Positions 35,488-44,666 are shown, counted from the first letter of the stretch. The stretch: DNA of 64,000 nucleotides from CAYOWK01 sp964407665 (GCA_964407665.1 CAYOWK010000006.1:1-64000), one strand, 5' to 3'. The notes: generated by a model not told the origin, from the sequence alone. Translations and numbers: made by a program.

Positions 35488-36201
35488 ATGGCCAGAATTC
35501 TGATGCCGAAGGCGACCGCCGTCTGGTTGATCGACAACACGACGCTGACCTTCGAACAGATTGCTGATTTCTGCGAGCTCCACCCGCTCGAGGTCAAAGG
35601 CATCGCCGATGGCGAGGTCGCCGAGAACATGCGCGGCGCCGACCCGGTCGCCTCGGGCGAGCTGTCGCGCGAAGAGATCGAGAAGGGCGAAAAGGACAAG
35701 ACCTACCGCCTCAAGCTGCCCGCGCCGAAGCACACGACGGCCCCGCAGCCCAAGCGCAAGGGCGCCCGCTTCACGCCGGTGTCCCGTCGCAAGGACCGTC
35801 CGGATGCGATCCAGTGGTTCCTGCGCCACCACCCGGAAGTGACCGACGCCCAGATCTCGCGCCTGATCGGCACCACCAAGTCGACGATCGAGTCGGTCCG
35901 CGCCCGCACGCACTGGAACGCGCCGCAGCTGAAACCCGTGGATCCCGTGACGCTGGGCCTGTGCTCGCAGATCGAACTGGATGGCCTGATTTCGAAGGCG
36001 GCCAGCAAGCGCGCGACCTCGACGGCCGAGAAGGACGCCCGCCTGCAGGGCCCGACACTGCGCAAGGTCGTCACGGTTGTGCCGCAGGTTGTTGAAGCTT
36101 CTACGGGTGAAGATGGCGAGAGCCTGTCTCCGCGCCGCGAAGTGACGGCCGAGCAGGTGTTCGCCAACTTTGGCCGCTCGGCTCCCGCCGAAGAGGAATA
36201 G
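35488..36201 (+). CDS. trcR: TrcR cell-cycle transcriptional regulator (DUF1013)
   Basis: A 237-residue alphaproteobacterial protein. The conserved N-terminus is MARILMPKATAVWLIDNTTLTFEQIADFCELHPLEVKGIADGE. A second helix-turn-helix-like block is DRPDAIQWFLRHHPEVTDAQISRLIGTTKSTIESVR (residues 108-140). The family is annotated as a cell-cycle regulator in reference genomes, and essential in Caulobacter. The C-terminal third is Arg/Lys-rich and ends acidic. Its mRNA leader carries a terminator-like hairpin. Confidence 0.9.
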   Translation: MARILMPKATAVWLIDNTTLTFEQIADFCELHPLEVKGIADGEVAENMRGADPVASGELSREEIEKGEKDKTYRLKLPAPKHTTAPQPKRKGARFTPVSRRKDRPDAIQWFLRHHPEVTDAQISRLIGTTKSTIESVRARTHWNAPQLKPVDPVTLGLCSQIELDGLISKAASKRATSTAEKDARLQGPTLRKVVTVVPQVVEASTGEDGESLSPRREVTAEQVFANFGRSAPAEEE

Positions 36202-36231
36202 AGACCGGAGCCGGTCCGGGGCGGCCTCGCC

Positions 36232-36591
36232 TCAGACCGCGTCCGCCATCGACAGGTCCGGCGATGCTGCGTGCGGACGCTGCGGCCCAGTAGCCGCCTC
36301 AGACGAGACGCCTGCGGTCTGGTCGGCCATTTCCTGGATGCGGTCGTTCATGCGGTGCTGGATCGTCAGAAAGTCCGACAGGATCTTCACGGCGATCCAG
36401 ATGCCAAGGGGTATGGCCAGCCCGCCCACAATCTGGGTCGCGGCCGGCAGCCAGCGCCCTTCGAGCAGATAGAACACCCCGCCCGCCACATTGGCGGCGG
36501 CCAGCGCTACCAACAGCCCGCCCAGCAGGGCCATGCCCGACCTGAGAAGCGCGGGCGTCAGTGTCTGTTCATTGTCCCACAGGCCACGCAT
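36232..36591 (-). CDS. Small membrane protein, DUF4282-like
   Basis: A 119-residue protein with two membrane segments: LLRSGMALLGGLLVALAAANVAGGVFYLL (residues 15-43) and TQIVGGLAIPLGIWIAVKILSDFL. A charged helix (RMNDRIQEMADQ) and a Pro/Ser-rich tail follow. The layout resembles DUF4282 proteins. The ribosome site GGAGAG is good. Convergent with trcR, 30 bases apart. Confidence 0.6.
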   Translation of the reverse strand: MRGLWDNEQTLTPALLRSGMALLGGLLVALAAANVAGGVFYLLEGRWLPAATQIVGGLAIPLGIWIAVKILSDFLTIQHRMNDRIQEMADQTAGVSSEAATGPQRPHAASPDLSMADAV

Positions 36592-36842
36592 CCGGCGCTC
36601 TCCGCAACTCTTACCAGACCGGATCGGTACACAGCGGATGGCCAGGCCCGACCGGCCCTCGCCAAACCGCGCTCGATCCAGACACGTGCGGAGAGACTTG
36701 CCTGATCACCCGTCAAGATCAACGGCGACCGCGGCCGGCAGGTCATTTTAGCGTCGCCAGATGGCGAGCATGCAGGAAATTTACGTCCCGAGCGTCTGCC
36801 GGGCCCCGGCGGCGCTGCGCCGCTGGAACCCGGCGACCGAGC

Positions 36843-37007
36843 TCAGGCGCTGCGCAGCTGCGCGATCTCGTCCTTCAGTTTCAGTTTCTGCCGTTTGAGT
36901 TCGACAATCCGCACGTCATTCGATGGATGCTTAACTTCGGCGCTGAGCGCCTGGTCTACCCGTTTGTGGCGTTCGCTCAGCTCGCGAATGCGGGATTCAA
37001 GACTCAT
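36843..37007 (-). CDS. DUF465/YdcH-family small protein, copy 1
   Basis: A 54-residue helical hairpin protein (MSLESRIRELSERHKRVDQALS ... IVELKRQKLKLKDEIAQLRS). The start is fixed by GGAGG 9 bases upstream; the longer frame is not conserved in kind. DUF465 is widespread in alphaproteobacteria, in charge-rich tandem copies, and of unknown function. A second, divergent copy starts 486 bases away. Confidence 0.88.
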   Translation of the reverse strand: MSLESRIRELSERHKRVDQALSAEVKHPSNDVRIVELKRQKLKLKDEIAQLRSA

Positions 37008-37493
37008 ACGGAAGGCCTCCTTGTTCGGAAGTCGATCGTCGCAATGGGACGTATGGTGCGATGTGCGGCTTCCAGCTCCCAACCATGTGCCAACGCAGGC
37101 GTGCTGCGGGTCCGGTGGATCTGGCCATCACTATCCGGCCAGTCGGCCCAGGAACGCCTGCGCGTCCCATGACCGGATCGAAGCATGAAGTTTTTTTGTC
37201 GTCACGACTTGAAATGCGGGAAGTCCGCATTCCGCATGAAAATCTCGCAATGTTGAGCAGCAGCTGCCAGCCTGCCGGGCGCTGACCCTTTGGCTGGGCG
37301 CGATGTTTCTTTCCCGTGTGCGGGCGATCTGCTATGAGGGGAAACCTCGCGAGGGCGGTCCATATGTGGCCCGGCTGATCGCGGGGTTTTTGACTCGCAC
37401 CGAGAGTTCGTACGCCTGCGGGGGCGGGTGAAGACGGTAGAGCTGGGGACTGGGCATGTGGCGTCCGACAGCCGGGATCTGTTTCCGGGAGCA
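37008..37493. other. Intergenic stretch between the two DUF465 genes
   Basis: No supported gene. It holds a T7 run (37191-37197) and a hairpin, AATGCGG-gaagt-CCGCATT (37213-37231), with a repeated CCGCAT just after. The region should hold two divergent promoters. A small RNA is possible but I cannot identify one. Confidence 0.5.
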
Positions 37494-37718
37494 ATGGAAT
37501 TGAGCGACGACGCGTTCGATTTCGTGGATCTCGACAAGCTGGAAGCCCAGCTGGAGGTGCTGCGTCAGGAGCACCGCGCCCTCGACGAGAGGATCCGCAC
37601 CCTTGAAACCGAGGCGGGTCCGCTGTTCCAGGTCATGAGTCTCAAGCGCGAGAAGCTACGCGTGAAGGACCGGATAGCCTGGATCACTTCAAAACTGACG
37701 CCCGACATCATCGCCTGA
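37494..37718 (+). CDS. DUF465/YdcH-family small protein, copy 2
   Basis: A 74-residue paralogue (MELSDDAFDFVDLDKLEAQLEVLRQEHRALDERIRTL ... KREKLRVKDRIAWI). The Met at 37494 with GGGAG upstream is preferred over one 22 codons earlier. The C-terminal KREKLRVKDRI matches the KRQKLKLKDEI of copy 1, showing that they are paralogues. Function unknown. Confidence 0.85.
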   Translation: MELSDDAFDFVDLDKLEAQLEVLRQEHRALDERIRTLETEAGPLFQVMSLKREKLRVKDRIAWITSKLTPDIIA

Positions 37719-37741
37719 AACAGGTCCGCGCCAGACGCAAA

Positions 37742-37765
37742 CGCCCGGCGGGTGACCGCCGGGCG
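37742..37765. terminator. GC-rich hairpin with GTGA tetraloop between convergent genes
   Basis: CGCCCGGCGG (37742-37751), GTGA loop, CCGCCGGGCG (37756-37765). A 10-bp perfect stem capped by a GNRA loop, 23 bases past DUF465 copy 2 and 25 past the lipoprotein stop on the other strand. The U-tract is poor on both sides. Confidence 0.6.
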
Positions 37766-37790
37766 CTGTCGTCCTGCGAACAGGGTCGAG

Positions 37791-38369
37791 TCAGCCCGGC
37801 GTCGAAACGGGCCTCAGCGAGGACACGTCTGAGGGACGGCCCGGCTCGACCGGCGTTGCCGGTTGGGCGGCCTCTTCCGTCGGCAGGGCGCTTCCGCCCG
37901 CCATGCAGCAGCGCACCTTCATCTCGAGAATCTTGTCGTGGAAGCGGCAGGACTGGTCGTCGATGGACCGCATGATGGACATGCCGCCGGCGCGGTAGGT
38001 GTAGCGGCTCTGGGTGCACGACACGAGCTTGTAGCCGGGCGAGCACGAGCCTTCATTGGTCTTGCTCAGGGTCCGGGTCTCGCAGTTCAGGAGGTCGGTG
38101 CGGGAGGCGTTCTGGTCGATCGAGGCCTGCGCCCGCTGGGCGGCGAGAAGCGCGTTGTCGGCGACCTGGCGGGCCTCGGTCAGGCTCATGCTGGTGTCGG
38201 CAAGGGCGCGCTTCTGGCCGTCGATCTCGACGTTGACCTTGCAGATCGCCTCGCCGCCCTTCTTGGGGTTGGCGCAGTATTCGGCGACGGTCATATCCTT
38301 CGGCACGCCACCGCAGGCGGCGGCGGCCAGTGCGATCCCCGCGATCGCGAACATTCGGAACAGCGACAT
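37791..38369 (-). CDS. Cysteine-rich lipoprotein of unknown function
   Basis: A 192-residue predicted lipoprotein. The signal MSLFRMFAIAGIALAAAACGG has the lipobox AAAC at residue 19. The mature part has about nine more cysteines (EYCANP, AICKV, LNCETR, GSCSPG, VSCTQS, QSCRF, VRCC), probably disulfide-bonded in the periplasm, with a helical Ala/Gln middle (ADNALLAAQRAQASIDQ) and a Pro-rich end. No family recognised. It lies 140 bases downstream of the prolyl oligopeptidase stop in the same direction. Confidence 0.7.
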   Translation of the reverse strand: MSLFRMFAIAGIALAAAACGGVPKDMTVAEYCANPKKGGEAICKVNVEIDGQKRALADTSMSLTEARQVADNALLAAQRAQASIDQNASRTDLLNCETRTLSKTNEGSCSPGYKLVSCTQSRYTYRAGGMSIMRSIDDQSCRFHDKILEMKVRCCMAGGSALPTEEAAQPATPVEPGRPSDVSSLRPVSTPG

Positions 38370-38509
38370 TCAGGACTCCAGATCGGAGCCCGTCTGGCGC
38401 CATTCAGGCGGCCAGGCCGGGCGAATGGAATTCAGGACGACATGCGGCAGACGCCTGTCCGCCGCACCTTCCCAAGACGCTGAATGCCATTGCCGGAAGC
38501 CGGACGGCG

Positions 38510-40690
38510 TTACTTATCATCAATGAGCTTGCGCGCGAGATAGCTGTACTCAAGGGCCGCGCGGCGTGCGGCTTCGCGCTGGTTGGCAGCCGCCGAATGT
38601 CCACCGTCGATGTTTTCGTAGTAGAAGAATTTCAGCCCCATTTCATCGAGCCTTTTCGCCATCTTGCGGGCATGGCCCGGATGGACGCGGTCGTCCTTGG
38701 TGGAGGTCTCGAAGTAGATCTCCGGGTAGGAAACGCCCGGCCTTACATTGTGGTAAGGCGACAGCTTTTCGAGCCATGCGCGCTCTTCCGGCACGTCCGG
38801 ATCGCCGTATTCGTCCATCCACGACGCGCCCGCCAGCAGCTTGTGGTAGCGCAGCATGTCGAGCAGCGGCACCTGGCAGACGATGGCGTTGAACAGGTCC
38901 GGGCGCTGGGTGAACATCACGCCCATCAGCAGCCCGCCGTTCGAGCCGCCCATGATGCCGAGCTTCTTCTGGCTCGTCAGCTTGCGGGCGATGAGGTCTT
39001 CGGCGACCCCGATGAAGTCGTCATAGACGACCTGCCGCTTCGTCTTCAGGCCCGCCTCGTGCCAGGCCGGGCCGAACTCGCCGCCGCCCCGGATATTGGC
39101 GAGCACGTAGACGCCGCCCTGCTCCAGCCACAGCTTGCCGGTCGTGCCGGAGTAGAAAGGCGGATAGCTGACCTGGAAGCCGCCATAGGCGTAGAGGAGC
39201 GTCGGGCTGTTTCCGTCGAGCTTCACGTCTTTCCGGCGCACCACAAAATACGGCACGCGCGTGCCGTCCTGCGAGACGGCCTCGAACTGGTCGACGGTGT
39301 AGGGGTCGGCATTGAACCAGGCCGGCAGCGACTTGATGAGGTCGAGCTTGCCGGTGACGATGTCGTATTCGTAGAGCGCGTCAGGATCGAGGAAGCCTTC
39401 ATAGGTCAGGAAGGCCATCGTCTCCTGCTCGTCGGCGAAGGCGATGCCGGCGGAGCCGTTAGGCGGCAACGGCACGTCGCTGGCGATCCAGACGTCGTCC
39501 TGCTTCACATACTTCACGACCTTCGAGGCGACGTTGTCGAGAAGGCTGACCAGCAGGCCGCCCTTGGCGATCGAGGCGCCTTCGACTGCCTGTTTCGCGG
39601 TTGGCCGCAGGATCAGTTCGACGGGCGGCAGCTTTCCGGTCTCGAGGAAGTCGCTCCAGGCGAAGCCGACCAGATCGCCTGTCCGGAATTCGCCGCCGCT
39701 TGCGGGCGCCCAGTCCTGATCCAGTTTCAGCAGCAGCTCGTCGGCATAGATGCCCTGCACGCTCACCTTCGCCGGCAGCGGCAGGTCCAGCGGCGTCTGG
39801 CCGGGACGGAAGATCACATAGCTGGAGGTAAAGAAGGTCGGGGCCCGGACGGCGCCGAACCAGCGCTTGCCAGTCTCGTCTTCCATCGCAAAGGGCGAGG
39901 CGGCGACATCGGTCTTCGTGCCCCGATAGACTTCGACGGCGTCCGCCAGCGCCTGGCCGCGTTTCAACGTCTTGACGACGAACGGATAGCCGGACTCGGT
40001 GAGCATCCCGCCGTCGCCGTTCCAGTCGGTCGCGACCAGCAGGGTGTCTGCGTCCATCCAGATGGTGTCGGACTTGGCCTCCGGCAGGCTGAAGCCGTCC
40101 TTCACGAACGTCTTCGTGGTGAGGTCGAACTCGCGGCGTGTGACGGCGTCCTTGCCGCCGTCCGAGAGCGAGACGATGCACATGGTGTTGGCGGGCGGCA
40201 GGCAGTCGACGCCCTTGTAGACCCAGTTGGCGCCTTCAGCCGCCGACAGGGCGTCCATGTCCAGCAGCGTCTCCCACGGGATGTCTGCCTGGCCGTAGCC
40301 CGCAAGCGTCGTGCGCCGCCAGATGCCGCGCTCGTGCGCCTCATCCTGCCAGAAATTGTAGACGTAGCCGTTGCGCACCGACCCGTAGGGGATGCGCTCA
40401 CTGGAGGTCGCGATCTTCAGGGCCGCGTCGTAGAAAGTCTGGTAGCGGGCGTCGCCCTGCAGGACGGCGAGCGTCCGGTCGTTCTGCCCCCTCACCCACG
40501 CCAGCGCCTGTTCACCCTCGACCTCCTCCAGCCACAGATGCGCCTCGGTGTCGAAGGCAGGCGCCGGGCCGGACTGGATCAGGTTGGGGCCAAGAGAGGC
40601 CGGGGCATCCGTCAAGGTCTTCTCCTCTGTCGCGCAGCCGGTCAGAGCGCAGGCCACAGCGACAGCCGCAGCCATCGTGAAGACTCGCAT
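38510..40690 (-). CDS. Prolyl oligopeptidase family serine peptidase, lipoprotein
   Basis: A 726-residue S9A enzyme that cuts short peptides after proline. The signal ends in the lipobox ALTGCAT (Cys 19), so it is anchored in the envelope. A beta-propeller-like N-part gates the active site. The hydrolase domain has the nucleophile in GGSNGG, Asp in TKDDRVHP and His in DGGHSAA. VRRKDVKLDG and YGGFQVSYPP are the family's usual flanks. Residues for catalysis are all intact. A large open frame on the opposite strand is only its GC-rich shadow. Confidence 0.93.
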   Translation of the reverse strand: MRVFTMAAAVAVACALTGCATEEKTLTDAPASLGPNLIQSGPAPAFDTEAHLWLEEVEGEQALAWVRGQNDRTLAVLQGDARYQTFYDAALKIATSSERIPYGSVRNGYVYNFWQDEAHERGIWRRTTLAGYGQADIPWETLLDMDALSAAEGANWVYKGVDCLPPANTMCIVSLSDGGKDAVTRREFDLTTKTFVKDGFSLPEAKSDTIWMDADTLLVATDWNGDGGMLTESGYPFVVKTLKRGQALADAVEVYRGTKTDVAASPFAMEDETGKRWFGAVRAPTFFTSSYVIFRPGQTPLDLPLPAKVSVQGIYADELLLKLDQDWAPASGGEFRTGDLVGFAWSDFLETGKLPPVELILRPTAKQAVEGASIAKGGLLVSLLDNVASKVVKYVKQDDVWIASDVPLPPNGSAGIAFADEQETMAFLTYEGFLDPDALYEYDIVTGKLDLIKSLPAWFNADPYTVDQFEAVSQDGTRVPYFVVRRKDVKLDGNSPTLLYAYGGFQVSYPPFYSGTTGKLWLEQGGVYVLANIRGGGEFGPAWHEAGLKTKRQVVYDDFIGVAEDLIARKLTSQKKLGIMGGSNGGLLMGVMFTQRPDLFNAIVCQVPLLDMLRYHKLLAGASWMDEYGDPDVPEERAWLEKLSPYHNVRPGVSYPEIYFETSTKDDRVHPGHARKMAKRLDEMGLKFFYYENIDGGHSAAANQREAARRAALEYSYLARKLIDDK

Positions 40691-40890
40691 CGATCCATCC
40701 CCGGCGCCATGAACCGGCCCAGACTTACCGAGCGGCGGGCCGTGTGCAACCCGCCATTGAGGAGCGATTGGGCGCAGGGCCCTCCTGCCCGGCGCCCGAA
40801 GCCTCGATTCCGGAGCTGCGAGAGGGACATTTACCTACATTACGGCGTCGCCACTGGCCTTCCTGCGGCTCGCGCACTAAATCTGCGACC

Positions 40891-41712
40891 ATGAAATTCT
40901 ATCGCATGAACGGGGCCGGCAACGCGTTCGTCATCTTTGACGCCCGCGGCGAAAAACTGGACCTCACGCCCGATAAGATACGCGCCATCGCCGACCCTTC
41001 AGAAGGGGCCGGCGCCGATCAGGTCATTGCGATGGAGCCCTCCATCCGCGGCGACGTCTTCATGCGGATCTGGAACCGCGACGGAACGGAAGTCGGAGCC
41101 TGCGGCAATGCGACCCGCTGCGTCGCCTGGCTCGCCATGAAGGACGCCAACCGGGATGATCTCGTCGTCGAGACGATCGCCGGCCGCCTTGCCTCGAAAC
41201 GCGCGGGCGACATGATGATTTCGGTCGACATGGGCTCTCCCCTCCTGAAGTGGGAGGAGATTCCGCTGGCCGAGCGCATGGACACGCGTGGCGTCGACCT
41301 CAAGATCGGGCCCATCGATGCGCCCTACCTTCAGAAGCCGGGCTGCGTGAACATGGGCAATCCCCATGTCGTGTTCTTCGTGGACGACCTCGACAGCATC
41401 GACACGAAGGCCGTTGGCTCGCTGGTCGAGTGGCATCCCCTCTTCCCGGAGGGCGTCAATGTGGGCTTTGCGCAGATCACAGCGCCCGACGCCATGCGCC
41501 TGCGGACATGGGAGCGCGGCGTTGGCTACACGAAAGCCTGCGGCACCAACATCTGCGCAGCTGTGGTGGCTGGCCACCGGCGCAAGCTGTGCGGCCGGAA
41601 GGTGGCCGTCACCAACGATGGCGGGGTCGTCCATGTCGACTGGCGCGACAGCGACGACCACGTCATCATGACAGGCCCCGTCGAACTCGAATTCGAGGGC
41701 GACGTGCCGTAG
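40891..41712 (+). CDS. dapF: Diaminopimelate epimerase
   Basis: Converts LL- to meso-diaminopimelate for lysine and peptidoglycan. The 273-residue chain has the start MKFYRMNGAGNAFVIFD and the catalytic cysteines Cys 71 (GACGNATRC) and the one in GYTKACGTN. CVNMGNPHVVFF and GGVVHVDWR are the matching blocks. The Met at 40891 is used; an upstream in-frame extension is not conserved. Divergent from the peptidase gene, convergent with the porin gene (18 bases). Confidence 0.95.
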   Translation: MKFYRMNGAGNAFVIFDARGEKLDLTPDKIRAIADPSEGAGADQVIAMEPSIRGDVFMRIWNRDGTEVGACGNATRCVAWLAMKDANRDDLVVETIAGRLASKRAGDMMISVDMGSPLLKWEEIPLAERMDTRGVDLKIGPIDAPYLQKPGCVNMGNPHVVFFVDDLDSIDTKAVGSLVEWHPLFPEGVNVGFAQITAPDAMRLRTWERGVGYTKACGTNICAAVVAGHRRKLCGRKVAVTNDGGVVHVDWRDSDDHVIMTGPVELEFEGDVP

Positions 41713-41730
41713 GCCGCGTGCCGGCAGAGT

Positions 41731-42984
41731 TCAGTATTTGAACTCTGCCATCAGCCATGTCTTGGTGCGGCTGGCCGGCGCCGGAGAGACATCCGGGCCC
41801 TCGTAGTCGGCCCAGGCGAGCGTCAGCGTTGTCTTCTTTCCAGCCTTCACTGTGAGGTGCGTGCTCCACTCTTCACCAAGGTCGAAGCCTGTGCGCTCCG
41901 CCGTGAAGTCGTGGTACATGACTTCGGCTGTGAAGTCCGAGAACATCGAAGCTTTCCACTCCGGTTCGAACTTCAGTGCGACGTTCAGACTTTCGAGCCC
42001 GTCCCGGGTCGACTGGCCGCCGCCATTGGAGAAGGCGTCCGTGTAGCCGGTGAAGGAGTGCCCGGACTGGAAGGGCGTGATGAACGTGTTCGTGCCGTCC
42101 CCTTCGTGGCGCTCATATCCCAAGGCGATCGCGGCGGGGCCGTGGCCCAGTTCGACGAGGACGTCCTGGAAGCCGAGATCATAGCTGCGAGGATTGTCGG
42201 CGTAGTCGGTCTGCTGGGCGGCAGTAGCCGAGTAGCCCAGATCAAGCGGCCCAAGGCCAGCCTCGCCCTCGATGCGGCCGCCCCAGGTGAAGTTCGACTG
42301 GGTGGGCGTGCTGTCCGAGACGTCGATAGCGTAGGAAAAGCCGATCAACTTGAACGCATCGGAGAATGCGTAGCTGGCGTTGACCAGATGGCTGTCGCTT
42401 TTCAGATCGGCTTCTTCCGCCGTCGACCGGTTCATCTTGTCGACATAGGTGTAGGACACCGCGAGATCGCCGTGCGTCACGTCGAGACGGGCGGCGTCGA
42501 ATGACACCCCGTCCATCCGCCAGTTGGAACTGCCGATGATGCGCTTGTCGTCATAGTCGAGTTTCTGGCGGCCGATGGTCGCCTTGAACCACTTGGCCGG
42601 CTTGAACATCAGCTGGAGGCGCTGGATCTCGGTGACGTCCGGATCGCCGATGCCGGCATAGGCTGTGCGCCCGTTCAGACCGTCATTGTAGTCGCCAGAA
42701 ATGGGAGCGACATTCTCGACTTCCAGCAGCGCGGAAACGCCCATCCAGTCTTCGGTCTTCCAGCCGAGACGGGTGCGCAGCGTGAAGGCGTCCGCGTCCA
42801 GCCTGCCGGCCTGATCGACGGCCTCGTAGCGGGGACGGAGTTCGAGGATCGGGTCGCCACCGGCGATCGCCTGCCAGAGCGTCTCGGGCTCATCGGCAAA
42901 TGCGGGGGACAGCGCGCCAGCGGCGCAACCGAGCAAAGCGAGGGGTTTGAGCGCGATGGACGCGCCCTTCAGGGTCGATTTCAT
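41731..42984 (-). CDS. Porin of the alginate-export/OprB-like beta-barrel family
   Basis: A 417-residue outer membrane channel. A signal peptide ends near GALSPAFADEP. The family pattern LELRPRYEAVDQAGRLDADAFTLRTRLGWKT, DPDVTEIQRLQLMFK and ATIGRQKLDYDDKRIIGSSNWR matches alginate-export-like porins, and the last residues MAEFKY carry the terminal aromatic. The substrate is not told by sequence. It follows the chemoreceptor gene by 11 bases in an operon, which suggests that uptake and sensing of one compound are joined. Confidence 0.82.
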   Translation of the reverse strand: MKSTLKGASIALKPLALLGCAAGALSPAFADEPETLWQAIAGGDPILELRPRYEAVDQAGRLDADAFTLRTRLGWKTEDWMGVSALLEVENVAPISGDYNDGLNGRTAYAGIGDPDVTEIQRLQLMFKPAKWFKATIGRQKLDYDDKRIIGSSNWRMDGVSFDAARLDVTHGDLAVSYTYVDKMNRSTAEEADLKSDSHLVNASYAFSDAFKLIGFSYAIDVSDSTPTQSNFTWGGRIEGEAGLGPLDLGYSATAAQQTDYADNPRSYDLGFQDVLVELGHGPAAIALGYERHEGDGTNTFITPFQSGHSFTGYTDAFSNGGGQSTRDGLESLNVALKFEPEWKASMFSDFTAEVMYHDFTAERTGFDLGEEWSTHLTVKAGKKTTLTLAWADYEGPDVSPAPASRTKTWLMAEFKY

Positions 42985-42995
42985 GGGGGTGCCTC

Positions 42996-44666
42996 TCAGG
43001 CTGCGCGGATGTCGGAAAGGAAGCGGTTGAACTCGGTCTGCCAGGCCGCGTGCCGGTCGTTCATGTCTTTCTGGGAGGCGGCGACTTCGCCGGAGACAGC
43101 CGAAGTCTGCTCGGTGAAGGTCACGGCCTTGCCGACATTGTCGGCGGCCTCGACCGCGCCCACCTGGGCGCGCTGCGCCGCCGCCGCAATCTCGGTCGTC
43201 GCCGTACGCTGTTCGGCGACGGCGCTGGCGGAGCCGGCCGCCAGCGTGCGGAGCTGCTGGACAGCTTCGAGGGCTGCGTTTGTGGAGCGCGAGCAGGCCT
43301 GCGAGGCATCCTGAATGGACGTGATCTGCTCCGCGATCTGCTGCGTGGCGCGAGCGGTCTGCTCGGCCAGCGTTTTGACCTCGGTTGCGACCACCGCAAA
43401 GCCGCGGCCGGAGTCTCCGGCGCGCGCGGCCTCGATCGTGGCGTTGAGCGCCAGCAGGTTGGTCTGGGTCGCGATGGTTTCGATCAGGGTCACGATATCG
43501 CCGATGGACGCTGCCGAATCCGACAGGCGGGCGACGACTTCGGCGCTGGTGCGGGTCTCTCGGTCCACCGCGTCCGAGAGGGCGCTGGTGCGCGAGACCT
43601 GCGAGGAGACCTCGGAGATCGAGGCTGACAGTTCTTCTGCCGCGGCCGCGACCGACTGGACATCGCCGGCCGTGCGGTTTGCGGCGCTGCGGCTGGAGCC
43701 CGAAGCCCGGGCGGCTTCGCCGGACGACGAGAGCATGCGAGCCGCAGCGCTGGACAGCTGGGCGCCGGATTTCTCGACACTGTGCATGAGTTCGGACGAG
43801 GCCTTTTCGAAGCGGCCGACAGCTGCTTCCATCATGGCCTGCCGCTTCTCCTTGGCCTTGCGGTCCTCAAGCTCGCGCTCGCGGACGGCGTCCGCTTCCT
43901 TGAGCGCCTCGCGCAGCGTGCGGACCGCGCGGCCGAGGTCGCCGAACTCGTCGTTGCGGTCAGCGCCGGGCGCTTCGACATTGCGTTCGCCACGGGCCAG
44001 CTCAGCCAGCGCTTTCTGGACGGCCGACACCGACTTGCGGATCGTTCCACCCACGACCATCGACAGGCCGAACAGGCAGGCTGCTGCGATCACCACCAGG
44101 ATGAGCGTGATGATCGTCGCGATCCGTTCGACTTCCTGCTGGCGCTCCAGAGACGCAGCCTGGGCAGCGGAGGATGAATCGCGGATCGACTCGATCAGGG
44201 CGTCCATGGTGTCATCGAACGCGGCAAGACGTTCAATGTACTGGCCTTTTTCCTCGGGGGTGAGGATCGCCACTCGCGCCTCGATGGAGTCAAACAAAGC
44301 CCCAAGTTCGCCATACTGCCCGACAATGTCGTCGATGGTCTTCCGGGCAGCGGCGTCATCGGGCGAGATCGCCGCAAGCGTGGCGTCGATGGAGCCCTGC
44401 AGGTCTCCGACGTTCCCGCGCGCGGCCGTCACGAACTCGGGACGGGGATCAGCCACCATCCGGTAGATATCGCGCAGCATCGACGCGAGATCCTTTTCCA
44501 GCGTCATCGCCGCATCGTGCTCGGCTGTCTTGAGGCGGGCGACGTCGCCCTCCCTGGCTGCGTAAATCGAGACGGCGCGGTCGACCCCGGCGTAGGCCGC
44601 CATCACGCCGACCGACATGCCAGCCAGAAGGGCGACGCGCTTGCGAAGAGAGAGGTTGTTGATCAT
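42996..44666 (-). CDS. Methyl-accepting chemotaxis protein
   Basis: A 556-residue chemoreceptor. Transmembrane segment 1 is near residues 9-28 and segment 2 near 190-210 (IITLILVVIAAACLFGLSMVV), with a helical periplasmic sensor of about 160 residues between them. HAMP follows (SAVQKALAELARGERNVEAPG), then a long helical signalling hairpin with the tip LLALNATIEAARAGDSGRGFAVVATEV. The tip has DS in place of the usual EA or EQ. No C-terminal pentapeptide for CheR docking. Start at MINNLSLRK. In an operon with the porin. Confidence 0.92.
   Translation of the reverse strand: MINNLSLRKRVALLAGMSVGVMAAYAGVDRAVSIYAAREGDVARLKTAEHDAAMTLEKDLASMLRDIYRMVADPRPEFVTAARGNVGDLQGSIDATLAAISPDDAAARKTIDDIVGQYGELGALFDSIEARVAILTPEEKGQYIERLAAFDDTMDALIESIRDSSSAAQAASLERQQEVERIATIITLILVVIAAACLFGLSMVVGGTIRKSVSAVQKALAELARGERNVEAPGADRNDEFGDLGRAVRTLREALKEADAVRERELEDRKAKEKRQAMMEAAVGRFEKASSELMHSVEKSGAQLSSAAARMLSSSGEAARASGSSRSAANRTAGDVQSVAAAAEELSASISEVSSQVSRTSALSDAVDRETRTSAEVVARLSDSAASIGDIVTLIETIATQTNLLALNATIEAARAGDSGRGFAVVATEVKTLAEQTARATQQIAEQITSIQDASQACSRSTNAALEAVQQLRTLAAGSASAVAEQRTATTEIAAAAQRAQVGAVEAADNVGKAVTFTEQTSAVSGEVAASQKDMNDRHAAWQTEFNRFLSDIRAA

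Noticed and set aside
38330..40894. 854-codon plus-strand open frame
   Set aside because: It is the reverse complement of the prolyl oligopeptidase gene and has no domain pattern; a GC-rich shadow.
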